A stretch of 64,000 nucleotides of DNA from Anagrus nilaparvatae (lineage: Eukaryota; Arthropoda; Insecta; Hymenoptera; Mymaridae). Position 1 is the first letter of the stretch. Each line of letters begins with the position of its first letter. Shown piece after piece: positions 1 to 9,826 of the stretch. The notes beneath the pieces were generated by a model, which was not told where the DNA came from, made no database searches, and was given only the letters and a program-made list of their open reading frames with translations. The position numbers were made by a program, and so were the translations under genes. Location: the NCBI GenBank assembly GCA_022575985.1, contig JAKSXM010000132.1, forward strand, positions 10,416,001 through 10,480,000. The letters are read 5' to 3'.

Positions 1-609
1 ATACTAAAGAAGGCATTTAAAACATTGGGTTTTATCCACAGGATAACCTATAATTTTACAGATATTCAATGCATTATCTATCTATTTCGTAGTCTTGTTA
101 TGCCTGGCCTTCTTTACTGTTCTCCTATTTGGTCTCCTTACCTTGGTTATCAAATAAAGGCCTTAGAAGCAGTCCAGAAAAAATTCATTCGATTTATATC
201 ATTTAAAACTGATACCCCTATGAGTAAAATTGCTCATGACTACCATTTAATATCAGAAAAACTAAATCTAAATACTATTTATAGTATACACAGATATAAC
301 GACATGATACTAGTTTGGAAGATACTGAATGGAGTTATTGACATTGAAGATCACAATGATATATTTCGAAAAAGAGTACTAAAGTACAACCCAAAAAAGT
401 TTCCAAAAAAAAAAAAAACTAAAGTACAATCTAAGATCCTCTAAAACGTATTTTGAAGTGTATGTTAAGAGCAATTTATTGTCTAATTTTACTACTTATA
501 GATTAATTAAACAATGGAATCAATTAGATGAGGGTTTTGCAGATATTGCTACAGTTGATGCTGCTGAAAATTCTTTGAAATTATTGTTGTTTGAATATTA
601 TGGGAGTTA
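1..609 (+). pseudogene. Non-LTR retrotransposon reverse transcriptase, C-terminal fragment, frameshifted
   Basis: The reading frame is open from the window edge and encodes the region after the RT catalytic core of a non-LTR (LINE) polymerase. It contains the family-typical stretch 'SLVMPGLLYCSPIWSPY' followed by 'LEAVQKKFIRFI'. The frame is lost in an A-run at about 406-420 and resumes in another frame as 'LRSSKTYFEVYVKSN' through 'LLFEYYGS' to a stop at 607-609. The catalytic YxDD motif would lie upstream of the window. About 180 bases of AT-rich probable 3' UTR follow (610-788). In function it would have copied element RNA at the target site; this copy is broken. The clade (jockey/CR1/RTE-like) is not resolved. 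Confidence 0.85.
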
Positions 610-963
610 GTTATGCTGTTATTGTATATAACATCTTAACATATTGCCTTCTAGTCTGTATCATTGTTGCTATTACTATCGTTACTACTCTAATAATTTG
701 ATTGTTTGCATAATTAAGTATTTTTGATTTTATATATAAATTAAATTGTTACATACTAGTTAAATAGATTGAAAATTTATATTAATTACTAGCTGCCTTT
801 GGCTCGCTTCGCTCGCCCCGGCAGCCACCAAGGGGGCTGCGCCCCCCTGGACCCCTGCGACTTTATTTTTCCAAAAATATGTTGTTTTATGTTACTCAAT
901 ATTTTGTAAAATAACCTTTTTTTACTCGAAGTATTATCTAAAATTTATTGAATCATAAAAATT

Positions 964-1027
964 ACGGGCATACGAACCCAGACTGATAATTAGTGATCAG
1001 CAATACAGAGCTTCGCTACCCTTCCAT
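964..1027 (-). other. tRNA-like segment (A-box and B-box-like motifs) inside repeat family A
   Basis: On the minus strand the segment reads tagcgaagctc, close to the pol III A-box consensus TRGCNNAGYNG. About 35 bases later it reads gggttcgtatgccc, close to the B box GGTTCRANNCC. The same arrangement is kept at 1800-1866 and 14771-14837 and is degraded in the 15865 copy. It does not fold into a convincing full tRNA, so I read it as a tRNA-derived or SINE-like internal promoter relic and not a tRNA gene. Confidence 0.4.
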
Positions 1028-1162
1028 AGGATCCACAAGCAGTCGTTGTTTCCCTCGACTATCCATTCTAGGGTTCTGCTTGATGATAATAGCTGTTCAA
1101 GTATCTTTTAGTTACTATATTCAGTTACTACATCAGTGACTGATAAAAATTAGAAATATATA

Positions 1163-1250
1163 CCGGGTGGAACGCAATTACCGCGGATTTTTACATTGCT
1201 AGTATATATCAAAGCAATGTAAATAACCGCGGCAATTGCGTTCCACCCGG
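1163..1250. mobile_element. 88-bp palindromic MITE with TA target duplication
   Basis: The two arms are near-perfect inverted repeats of about 38 bp starting CCGGGTGGAACGCAATT, with a spacer of about a dozen bases, flanked by TA on both sides. Removing the element and one TA leaves gaaatatatataatattag, exactly the sequence of the second family A copy near 1985-2003, so filled and empty sites are both visible. TA duplication suggests mobilisation by a Tc1/mariner-type transposase; no transposase is encoded. Confidence 0.85.
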
Positions 1251-1624
1251 TATAATATTAGTCTAAAATTTTATAATTTTCGAAAAATTATTGTATCTTT
1301 TGACAGATCGAACCGATCACCTTGAAAATTTAGGTGGATACGTAAAAAATATACCCGAATCGAATGAAATTCTTTTTGATAGTAAAATTTTTCCTCGGTT
1401 TTTTGTTTTTTTGTTTTTTTTAAAAAATTTTACAAAAATTTTTTTCTTGAAAATTCAGTTTTTTTGACATAAAATTTTTTTGTCGTTATCAATCGAAATA
1501 AAACCTAGCCTATGTTTTGACCCGTAATTTTTGCCGTCTTTTGCCGTAAACCCTATGTCTGTAGCTTTTATAGTTTTCTAGTTTATCGCGTTCGGACAAA
1601 CATAATTAAAGATTTATATATATA

Positions 1625-2345
1625 CTAGCTGCCTCTGGCTCGCTTCGCTCACCTCGGCAACCGCCAAGGGGGCTGCGCCCCCCTGGACCCCTGCAGGTTT
1701 ATTTTTCCAAAAATATGTTGTTTTAGGTTACTTAATATTTTGTAAAATAACCTTTTTTATCCGAAGTATTATCTAAAATTTACTAAATCATAATCATTTA
1801 CGGGAATATGAACCCAGACAGATAATTAGTAATCAGCAATACAAAGCTTAGCTACCTTTCCATAGGATCCACAAGTGTTCGTTGTTTCCCTCGAATACCC
1901 ATTCTAGGGTTCTGTCTTATAATAGCTATTCAAGCTTCTTTTAGTTACTATATTCAGTTACTACATCAGTGGCTGATAAAAATTAGAAATATATATAATA
2001 TTAGTCCTAAACTTTTATAATTTTCGAAAAACTATTGTATCTTTTGACAGATCGAACCGATCGCCTTGAAAATTTAGGTGGATACGTAAAAAATATACCC
2101 GAATCGAAAGAAATTCTTTTTGATAAAAAAATTTTTCCTCAGTTTTTTGTTTTTTTGGTTTTTTTTTTAAATTTGATAAAAATTTTTTTCTTGAAAATTC
2201 AGTTTTTTCAACATAAAAAATTTTTGTCGTTATCAATCGAAACGAAACCTAGCCTATGTTTTGACCCGTAATTTTTGCCGTCTTTTGCCGTAAACCCCGC
2301 GTCTCTAACTTATATCGCGTTCAAATACATAAGTAAAGATTTAGG
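1625..2345 (-). repeat. Dispersed repeat family A, copy 2
   Basis: Direct repeat of copy 1 lacking the MITE. It has the same CTAG-proximal GC-rich block, tRNA-like block (about 1800-1866) and module B (about 2000-2320). A 73-codon minus-strand open frame (2015-2236) has a close relative in 2863-3084. It is lysine- and phenylalanine-rich because of T-runs, and I do not regard it as a gene. Confidence 0.75.
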
Positions 2346-2368
2346 AAGGATAGGATAGGATAGGATAT
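2343..2368. repeat. GGATA microsatellite
   Basis: About five units of ggata. The same pentamer recurs at about 2817-2850 and 3218-3232, bracketing the module B copies. Confidence 0.85.
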
Positions 2369-2382
2369 TAATTTAAAATCCA

Positions 2383-2690
2383 AATTTTATGCTGAAAAAT
2401 ATATGTAACTCTGGAAACATCTAACCGATTTGCTTGAAAATTTAGGTGGACACGTAAAAAACAATTCTAAATCATATAAAAACTTTTCTGATTACAAAAA
2501 AATTCCAAGTTCTTAAGTTAATTACGATTTTTTTGAAAATTTAAGAAAACATAAAAAATTATCGTTTTTTTGACGACAAAAATTTTCTTTCGCATCAATT
2601 GAAATCCTGTATAGCCTATGTCACTTCTGCAATTTTTCCGCGTTTTTTGCCGCAAACCGCGTCTCTCTAGCTATTATCGTCTAGTCAATC
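2383..2690 (-). repeat. Diverged module B of repeat family A
   Basis: It keeps landmarks of module B in order (ccgatttgcttgaaaattta, then tagcctatgtcacttctgc, then gccgcaaaccgcgtctct) but is clearly more diverged than the copies at 1261, 2000 and 2852. Confidence 0.65.
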
Positions 2691-2719
2691 TTATCAAACT
2701 AAAAAAATTCTCTATCGGC

Positions 2720-2722
2720 ATA

Positions 2723-2753
<31 letters not shown>

Positions 2754-2851
2754 AGATATAGATATAGATATAGATATAGATATAGATATAGATATAGATA
2801 TAGATATAGATATAGATAGGAGGATAGGATAGGATAGGATAGGATAGGATT
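2720..2851. repeat. Compound microsatellite (TA)n, (GATATA)n, (GGATA)n
   Basis: A short TA run passes into about 13 units of the hexamer gatata and then into ggata units. The next module B copy begins directly after it. Confidence 0.95.
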
Positions 2852-3216
2852 AGTCTAAACTTTTATAATTTTCGAAAAATTATTGTATCTTTTGACAGAT
2901 CGAACCGATCACCTTGAAAATTTAGGTGGATACGTAAAAAATATACCCGAATCGAATGAAATTCTTTTTGATAGTAAAATTTTTCCTCGGTATTTTGTTT
3001 TTTTGTTTTTTTTTTTAAATTTGTCAAAAATTTTTTTCTTGAAAATTCAGTTTTTTTGACATAAAATTTTTTTGTCGTTATCAATCGAAATAAAACCTAG
3101 CCTATGTTTTGACCCGTAATTTTTGCCGTCTTTTGCCGTAAACCCTATGTCTGTAGCTTTTATAGTTTTCTAGTTTATCGCGTTCGGACAAACATAATTA
3201 AAGATTTATATATATA
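2852..3216 (-). repeat. Module B of repeat family A, third nearby copy
   Basis: Nearly the same as 1261-1620 by eye, including the shared end aaacataattaaagattta. It is bounded by GGATA repeats on both sides, which suggests local duplication involving the microsatellite. Confidence 0.75.
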
Positions 3217-3232
3217 TGGGATAGGATAGGAT

Positions 3233-3364
3233 ATATTATTATTCTTTTTTCTCATATTTTATATCTATTATAATCTAATCATTTTTGTAATTATTATTTT
3301 AAATTGTATTAAAAGGGCGTAATAGCCCGTCTATATATAAATAAATAAATAAATAAATAAATAA
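3233..3364 (+). mobile_element. LINE-type 3' tail with (AAAT)n
   Basis: A short hairpin (gggcgtaatagccc) is followed by a run of ataa units to 3364. This is the usual look of the 3' end of a severely 5'-truncated non-LTR retrotransposon. No coding sequence remains, so the assignment is by form only. Confidence 0.45.
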
Positions 3365-3679
3365 AATTTACAGTAATCTACAAAGCAAATATCGACGACA
3401 ATTGCAATTTGACAATTTTATTCTATTCTATTTGATATTTTGATATTAACAAGCCTTCAGAACATTTTAGCAGTAAAAAGATTGTAGCAAGATTTCTAAA
3501 AGTTTTCTAAAACATTTTTAAAACCTTTTTCCTAATTTTTACCGATTTTCATTTGCAAATTGGCACACTACTTTAAATTGTACGTCAAAATAATTTTTTT
3601 GGAGATTAGTTTTATGACCTGAAGTATTATATTTAGTCCAGTATTTTTGTCTACTGTCAGTTTTTGAAATGAAAAACAT

Positions 3680-3900
3680 CCTAATATTTATAGACGGGGG
3701 GGGGGGGGGGTATTTCAAGCATATAATTTGGAGAGGGGCTCAAATGGACTTAGAATAATTTCGATTTAGGAGCTTAGAATAATCCAAGTTTAGGGACTTA
3801 GAATAAATCAGGTTTAAGGACTTAAAATAAGTTCGATAAAGGGTTCTAGAATAATAAGGATTTTAAAAGCTTAAATTTACATGAGTGCCAATCATTATCC
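3680..3900 (+). repeat. Dispersed 'gacttagaataat' family with G-run, copy 1
   Basis: It opens with 'tttataga' and a 15-G run (3696-3710), then 'tatttcaagcat', 'ggagaggggctcaaatgga', and four or five degenerate units of about 23 bp built on 'gacttagaataatttcgattta'. The same order of landmarks is seen near 20395, 30838, 31505, 42225-42800 and 55960, the last in reverse orientation. Confidence 0.7.
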
Positions 3901-5402
3901 TAGAATACTATTTATTTAATGGCTACATAATAATAGCGGTGATTGAAAGTATATGTTCCATCTTTGTTTTTTGTGAGTTCAGAAATTGGTTGTGAGTTTT
4001 TTCATATTATACTTATAGTATTTCGATTTATAATAAAAATATAAACTAGCTGATGGAATGTCCAAACTGGAATTTTTGCATATAAGTAATTCTTAGTGAA
4101 ACTTTACTAAAGGGAAGGTGAACATTTGGGATTTTCATAAAACCAATTTAAATGGGTTCAGTGCGCAGAATTATCATTTCATACAAATTTTTAAGCTTTT
4201 AGATTGAAAGCTTTCGAAATGTCAGCTGTTGCTAGAAAAATGTGAGCTAATTTTGCGGTTTTCCTTAGTTTCATTTCTGATGGCAATATTTTCTAAAAAT
4301 TAGTTCCAGAATACAGAGTAGCACATAAAAGTATATAACTTTTTTGGCAATATTCAAAGTCAATGAAGCTCATAAAAAAGTATTTTTCATTACAAGCTGC
4401 AAAAAAGATCTACTTTCTTACTTTCGAGCGATCTTTTTTTCGCTTTTAATGAAGAACTATGTGTTGAACACGGGAAAAAATGTAGGAAATTTCAATGTTG
4501 TTTGGCTCGTTTGCTGCGCTCACTCGTGCATACAACTGCATTGCAAGCCAAATCCTATTTTTTTCCCTTGTTGAAGAAATAGATATTTTAGCAAAGGAAG
4601 TGATACGAGCAAACCCTTAGTTTCATTTCTGTTGGCAATATTTGTCAAATAATAGCTCAAAAACTATTCCAAGAATATAAAACATGTGCTCTTCTGTATT
4701 ATGGAAATGATTTTTGAAAAAATATTGCCAAAATAAAATGAAAAGAACATTTGCTCCTATAACTTTTTTTTCTCAAAAATTAACGTGTAAAAATGTTTTG
4801 GTAATTTTTAATATAATTTTAAATCCGATTATTACTTAATATAATAAGTCTGTGTATTACATAAATTTGAATGATTATTTTATTTTAATTTAAAAATTAA
4901 AAAATATAAACCTCAATTTTTATTTTTATTTTTTATTGCCTTTAGAAAAAAGTTGTGGGTTTTTTACGTTTGCTATAGGCTTTGGAGGAGTATAAATGAT
5001 GATTTTATACAATATAAGACAAGAAATCATTTTTTTTTAAATGATGATTTATCGTTAACTAGATGGCCATAATTGATGGCCAGTTTATGCCCCATCACCA
5101 TTAATCATGGCCATAATATGGTACAAATGATTCCTAGGGATTAAATTAATTTTATAATGAAATTATAAAAAATGCTATTATTCTGCGCACGCAGAGCGCG
5201 CGGCTATTCTAGTATACATTAACAAGGTTCAATCTAACCTGAAGGAATATTTATTTTTTCATTTTTTTGTTTAAATCTAATACTAAATCTAAGTTTGTTT
5301 GTAGTAAAACATATTATTTATTTAATAAAAAGAATTTTTAATTTATCTTGTTATAATATTTTAACAGATTGTTCTTTCTTTTTCTTATGCTTACAAGGGG
5401 AG
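3901..5402. other. AT-rich non-coding DNA with a local direct repeat and a small hairpin
   Basis: No supported gene. A block starting 'cttagtttcatttctg.tggcaatatt' occurs at about 4264-4318 and again at about 4616-4680. A 52-bp hairpin of atggccat type lies at 5063-5114. Short open frames here have no domain or codon signal. Confidence 0.5.
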
Positions 5403-6150
5403 ACGCGCCTTCTGGGATTAGAAACGCAGGGCTCAATGTTATAAAATAGGATTTTTACACAATTTTCAAAATGACGCTGTAACCTCGCAAATTAGCCAAA
5501 ATACATTCAGTTGGTCTTTTTTAAGTACCATTTTTTAATTCCCGTCAGCCGCAATGCTCTGTCATCTATTCTCTCATCGCTAGAGTCAATAAACCAAATG
5601 CCCATTTTTGGTCCGAAATGACCAATTTTTAAATTGCTGCCTAAATTGTAATTTTTGATGAAAATGAGTTTTACAAGTCTCAAAAATTTTTGACAAGTTC
5701 CAAGTTTTCAAAAATTCTTTACTCGTTCTTTTAGCTTTAATAGTTTCCGAGATATGACTCCACAAAGATAGCGATAAAATATAATTTTTTTTAAAAAACT
5801 TTAAATTGAGACTCTGTTTTTAAATTATCATGAGTAATCAAAAAGAAGCAAGTAAAGCATTTTTCAAAACTTAGAGCTAATACAAATTTTTGAGACCTAC
5901 AAGACCTATTTTTATTGAAAATTGTACTTTTGTCAGCAATTTCGGTCGGAAAATGGGCATTTTGTTTATTGACTATAGCGATAAGAGAATAGGTGATGGA
6001 GCATTGCGGCTGACGGTACTTATACGGAAAAAATGAGACCAACCGGAAGTATTTGGGTTAATTTGCAAGGTTACAGCGTTATATGGAAGATTTCGAAAAA
6101 ACCCTATTTTATAACATTGAGCCCTGCGTTTCTAAGCTCAGAAGGCGCGT
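5403..6150. mobile_element. Foldback element, copy 1 (about 320-335-bp arms)
   Basis: The left arm (about 5403-5737) starts acgcgccttctg and continues through cgcagggctcaatg. It is repeated in reverse complement in the right arm (about 5838-6150) ending ggcgcgt. The arms are clearly diverged but collinear, with a spacer of about 100 bp. A related foldback lies at 21487-22110. The open frames on both strands here are shadows of the arms. No target duplication was recognised. Confidence 0.75.
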
Positions 6151-6912
6151 TGGAATAAACGGAGGGTATCTTGGGTGTTTTTTCAACATATTAAAGTCAT
6201 CCATAAGTATAGATTGTAATTTGGCGACCCAAATGTTCCGGTCTCCCCCTGTTAGTAATTTGTATATCTCCACCTCTTACTTTTTAAAGAATTCAGGGAA
6301 GACTTTTTCTCTCTCCTTATTAATTAATGAAATAGTGTAGCGCAAGAAAAAGCACGGAAATTTAAAAATTTATATAAACTTTTCTTTTATTAAGAGATTT
6401 ATGTGCTAATTGAAAATTTTCCATTATAAAATTATATTGATTATTAATAAAATTCATTGAAAAATTAAGTTTCGAAAATAAAACTCAGAATTAAACAAAC
6501 GCAAGAAATTTTTCAAATCAAATATTTTTTTACATAATTAATTGCAAAATTAAATTTTTACAATTTAAAAGTTTTATCAAGTATTTAAATATTAAATTTT
6601 TTTAATTATTAGATTAACTTTTACTAAATATTAAAAAATAACTGATATCGGCTAAAAAATAAACTTTGAAAAGTAAAAATATGCGTTTCATTCTATTTGG
6701 TTTGTAATTAAATCTCAAAAAAATTATTTTTTCTTGATACCACCACTAAAACTGCGGCTTTACACAGAATTCTGAAGTAAAATTTATTTATTTTTGCTCC
6801 TTTAAATTCATTTTTTTATTCACTAATTTATTTTCCCCAATCACTAGTTCCTTAATTGAATATTTTTCTTTCAGTATTGAAATGACTTACTTTACGCCCT
6901 TGTTAGAAAAAC
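6151..6912. other. AT-rich 3' flank of the kinase-like gene
   Basis: No gene. It holds the probable minus-strand poly(A) signal AATAAA (6827-6832), about 85 bases beyond the stop codon of the CHK-like gene. A block of about 55 bp (6673-6727, core 'aaaaatatgcgtttcat') recurs at 10153-10208. Confidence 0.5.
6673..6727 (+). repeat. 55-bp direct repeat, left copy
   Basis: Matches 10153-10208 almost base for base across 'aaaagtaaaaatatgcg', 'ctatttggtttgtaatt' and 'aaatctcaaaaaa'. The two copies flank the CHK-like gene plus the MULE, about 3.5 kb apart. This could be an old duplication edge or two copies of a short unrecognised element. Confidence 0.65.
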
Positions 6913-6914
6913 TA

Positions 6915-8078
6915 CTACTCTTCTTCAATATCTAAGAGATCTTGAACGACCGATTTCATTATATTTCTATATTTTTCATTATTTTCTACACTTTCAAGCA
7001 TAGCTTTTTTGAAGTCATTTGCTGAATCTTTCAAAAGCTCTGGATCAAGGTGCAATCCAGGCAAATATAACATCGATAAAATTTTACCAAATGCTCTTAA
7101 ATCGTTATAAGCCAAAATGAATTCATCAAATGTTGGTGCTTTAGCGTTTTGACTATTTTTTGCTATAGTTTCATGTAATACTGAATAATAATGTTTTAAC
7201 AATTCATTTTCTGATTCTTTGCGGAAATTTGATTCTGCATTAACATAAAGTAATTGTAATATATCATTCACCATTGGTGCATATCTGAGTATTTGAAAGT
7301 CTATCAAAATACAATTTTCCTTATTGTCAAACATTAAATTATTTGCCCAAAGATCACCGTGACAAATAACATTACGATGCTTTTTCGATGGTTTTAAAAT
7401 AGCAAATATTTTCTTCATAACAATAGAGCAGTTTTCTGAATTCTTAAAGCCAAGTTTTTTAGCCAACGCGATAGTGTTATCCACGCTAACATCAAACCAT
7501 TTGGATTCCTTTTCATTAAAGACTCTTTCTTTAAACGAGTTAGGAAATACTTGATCAAGAGATTTACCCAAACGATTTTCTAATACGATTGAAGAAGCAT
7601 GGAAACGTGCCAATGAGCCTAGAGCTGGTTTAAAATGAGACGGTTTCATCGGTTTATCACCCATAGCGAAATTATTATTTTTTAAATCTTCCATAACTAG
7701 TAAATCATTTTTTATTAAATAGCAATTTGGTGCAAATTTGTCGATTTTACAGTCTTTCATCAATTCTGGAAGTATTAAAGAATAAAACATTGACTCTTCC
7801 TTTAAAATTTCATTGATGTTTATAAATTCAGCATCGTTGGGTTTTGATTTAACAAAAAAATTTAACTTTTTATCATCTTCTTCATTGTTCAGTCGAATCG
7901 TTACACTAAGAAGTCCATGACTAGCCACATAGCCAATTTTATCCTTGCTGTAATCATTCAAATGATATTCAATCAATTTGAATGAATTACCATAAATTTT
8001 TTTAATTACTTCAGTAACTTCAGAACCAGTTAAGACATTATTTGATTCACCTAAATCAATTAAATTTTCAGAACTCAT
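6915..8078 (-). CDS. CHK kinase-like (EcKL family) protein
   Basis: Complete 387-residue intronless frame, close to the usual size of insect CHK/EcKL proteins (about 400 residues). The family has an aminoglycoside-phosphotransferase-like fold; members phosphorylate small molecules, with ecdysteroid 22-kinase as the best-known role and detoxification proposed for others. Visible motifs, in order: candidate ATP-binding lysine in 'FFVKSKP' (74-80), candidate alpha-C glutamate in 'LKEESMFY' (92-99), hinge-like 'LLVMEDLK' (126-133), catalytic loop 'CHGDLWANN' (239-247; H240, D242, N247), and metal-binding 'LIDFQ' (258-262; D260). There is no signal peptide or membrane segment, so it is probably cytosolic. 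The ATG at 8078 precedes all motifs and gives the normal N-terminal length. AATAAA lies about 85 bases past the stop. The MULE target duplication begins 86 bp upstream of the ATG. The substrate cannot be told from sequence. Confidence 0.93.
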   Translation of the reverse strand: MSSENLIDLGESNNVLTGSEVTEVIKKIYGNSFKLIEYHLNDYSKDKIGYVASHGLLSVTIRLNNEEDDKKLNFFVKSKPNDAEFININEILKEESMFYSLILPELMKDCKIDKFAPNCYLIKNDLLVMEDLKNNNFAMGDKPMKPSHFKPALGSLARFHASSIVLENRLGKSLDQVFPNSFKERVFNEKESKWFDVSVDNTIALAKKLGFKNSENCSIVMKKIFAILKPSKKHRNVICHGDLWANNLMFDNKENCILIDFQILRYAPMVNDILQLLYVNAESNFRKESENELLKHYYSVLHETIAKNSQNAKAPTFDEFILAYNDLRAFGKILSMLYLPGLHLDPELLKDSANDFKKAMLESVENNEKYRNIMKSVVQDLLDIEEE

Positions 8079-8163
8079 ATTTTTTTAATTAATTTGCAAA
8101 TACTGATATACAATAAAATGCAACGACTAAACTATTCAAGGTAAATAAGTACAGATGATATAA

Positions 8164-9826
8164 CTACTTTACGATCTGGCCACATTTTTCCCAATCTTTT
8201 TTTCCCAACGGGATTTTTTCCCAATCTATTATTTTTCCCAAAGCCTTTTTTTCCAACGTATTATTTTTCCCAAAAAAAATAAGTTCCAAAGTAAAAATTC
8301 CCAAAGTAAAAATTTCCAAAATAAAAATAAAAATAAAAATTTAATAATTTATTATAAGTTTTATAGAGTGGGGATGAGTGTGTAAAAGCCTGTTTTATCC
8401 ACTTGCGGCAAAATGTGTTTAGGAAAATGTGCAAAATGTGTTTAGGAAAATTCAAAATGAACGGTTGCAGGTGGCATATAATGACGATAATGACAGGACT
8501 ATAAAAAATGCCGCTCAAAAATTGTGTTCGTTAGCATTTGTTCCAGAAAAAGATGTAGTTCATACTTTTGAGTTATTATTAGATGAAATTCCAGAGGAGT
8601 TTTTATCAGTAGCTGACTATTTTGATGTAAGCTTTTACAATTATAATTATTGTTTAATTTATATAATTATTAAATTATTTGCACACTCACAAAATTGTAT
8701 TGGTAAAAATTACCCTTTTGATTAGTAAAATAATTTGAAGTTGTCAAAATGGCGTTTTATGTTATTTTTTACCAACATGTATTTTATAAACTACTCGTAA
8801 AGGAAAAAAAAATTACCCTTAATTTTAGTAGAATTTATTTTACATATTTTTTCTCGCAAGTGACAAAATTTGATTTCAGATACTATATAAGGAATGAAAA
8901 TTGTATAAATTATAAAATATAAATTATAAAAAAAAATTAAAAAAAAAATAAATTAAAAAAAAAAAAAAAAAAATAATTAAAAAAAATAAAAAAAAAAAAA
9001 ATAAAAGTTATACACATGTGAGAGAGTGAGAGTATAATAATATTTTGTAGAAAATCTTACTCAAGAAAAATTACCCTTAATATAGTAAAATGTACTATTT
9101 TCAATTCTTCGGATAACTTTACTAAAATTAATAGTAAAATCTTCCAGTTGCAAATGTACATTTTCCTCTACATTTTTTCCCAGTGCAGGTTTTCTATGTG
9201 CGTGGAAAAAAGGCTCAAGGAAGAAGGAAAGCGGTAAAACCTCGATATCCCCCGTCATTATGGAACCAGTATGAGTCAGTATTACAAAAAACAGCAAGAA
9301 CAAACAATTTGGCAGAAGGTTGGCACAGCAGATTTAATCTTGTCATAGGTCGCAATCACCCAGGAATGTACTCATTCATAGGCGAATTACAAAAAGAACA
9401 ATAGGACACTGAGAATATGATAAGGCAGTTGAATTTAGGACAGAAAATAAAAAGAAATGCACCGTTATTTAATAAAAAAAAAGAAAATAATACATATAAT
9501 ATTTTTTTGAAATATAATGAGTATGTAGAGAGTGGAAAAGTGCTTGAATATTTAGAATTCATAGGTTACCATATAAAATTTTAAATTATATCAAAAATTG
9601 ACATTAACTTAATTAAATATATTAAATTGTATTTGATAAGCATTTTGTAACGTTAAATTTATTAAAATTGAAAAAAAAAAAAATTATTTTTGGAAATTAA
9701 TGGTTCATTGGGAATTTTTTTTTTGGGAAAAAAAGTTTTTGGGAAAAAATATTTTGGGAAAAAATCCTTGGGAAAAAGTCATTGGGAAAAAAAGATTGGG
9801 AAAAATTTCGCCAGACGCTACTTTAC
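8164..9826 (+). mobile_element. Mutator-like element (MULE) with 9-bp target duplication
   Basis: The element runs 8173-9817 and is flanked on both sides by the 9-bp direct repeat CTACTTTAC (8164-8172 and 9818-9826), the size expected for MULEs. Its ends are inverted (left gatctggcc..ttttttcccaatc, right gattgggaaaaatttcgccagac) and continue as inverted runs of 'tttttcccaa' units at about 8188-8335 and 9700-9805. Inside is the C-terminal part of a MULE transposase. The clean duplication suggests a fairly recent insertion, yet the transposase is truncated and interrupted, so the copy is non-autonomous. Confidence 0.88.
8381..9584 (+). pseudogene. MULE transposase, C-terminal two-exon remnant
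   Basis: Exon 1 reads 'FRKIQNERLQVAYNDDNDR', then 'KLCSLAFVPEKDVVHTFELL', ending at 8626. A phase-0 intron follows (8627-9188; donor gtaagc, acceptor cccagtgcag). Exon 2 continues 'FYVRGKKAQGRR', 'YPPSLWNQYESVL', 'RTNNLAEGWHSRFNLVIGR', 'HPGMYSFIGELQKEQ'. This 'YPPxLWNQYE...NNxxEGWH' block is typical of the C-terminal part of insect MULE transposases. A TAG at 9402-9404 interrupts the frame, after which the normal C-terminus continues ('DTENMIRQLNLGQ' to 'VLEYLEFIGYHIKF') with a natural stop at 9582-9584. A 22-bp tandem duplication near 8406-8452 shifts the frame at the 5' end. The zinc-finger and DDE catalytic regions are missing. Confidence 0.85.

Larger units (their letters stand above)
789..1620 (-). 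repeat. Dispersed repeat family A, copy 1 (CTAG-ended, tRNA-like block)
   Basis: This long repeat recurs at 1625-2345, 14613-15300 and 15865-16240. Read on the minus strand it ends in a GC-rich block (gcgagcgaagcgagcc) followed by ggcagCTAG and then T, which resembles a Helitron-type CTRR 3' end. A tRNA-like segment with A- and B-box-like motifs lies inside. The remainder ('module B', about 1261-1600) also occurs alone at 2383-2690 and 2852-3216. No protein is encoded. The element class (Helitron-like, SINE-like or composite) is inferred, but the repetition is seen directly. An 88-bp MITE is inserted at 1163. Confidence 0.75.

Noticed and set aside
964..1027. Functional tRNA gene
   Set aside because: A- and B-box-like motifs are present but no proper acceptor stem or anticodon arm can be paired, and the segment is part of a dispersed repeat.
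3696..3710. G-quadruplex at the G-run
   Set aside because: A single 15-G run can in principle fold, but here it is one landmark of a dispersed repeat and varies in length between copies; nothing suggests function.
5791..6340. Open frames on both strands
   Set aside because: They overlap the right arm of a diverged foldback element, with no domain and no matching frame in the sister element.
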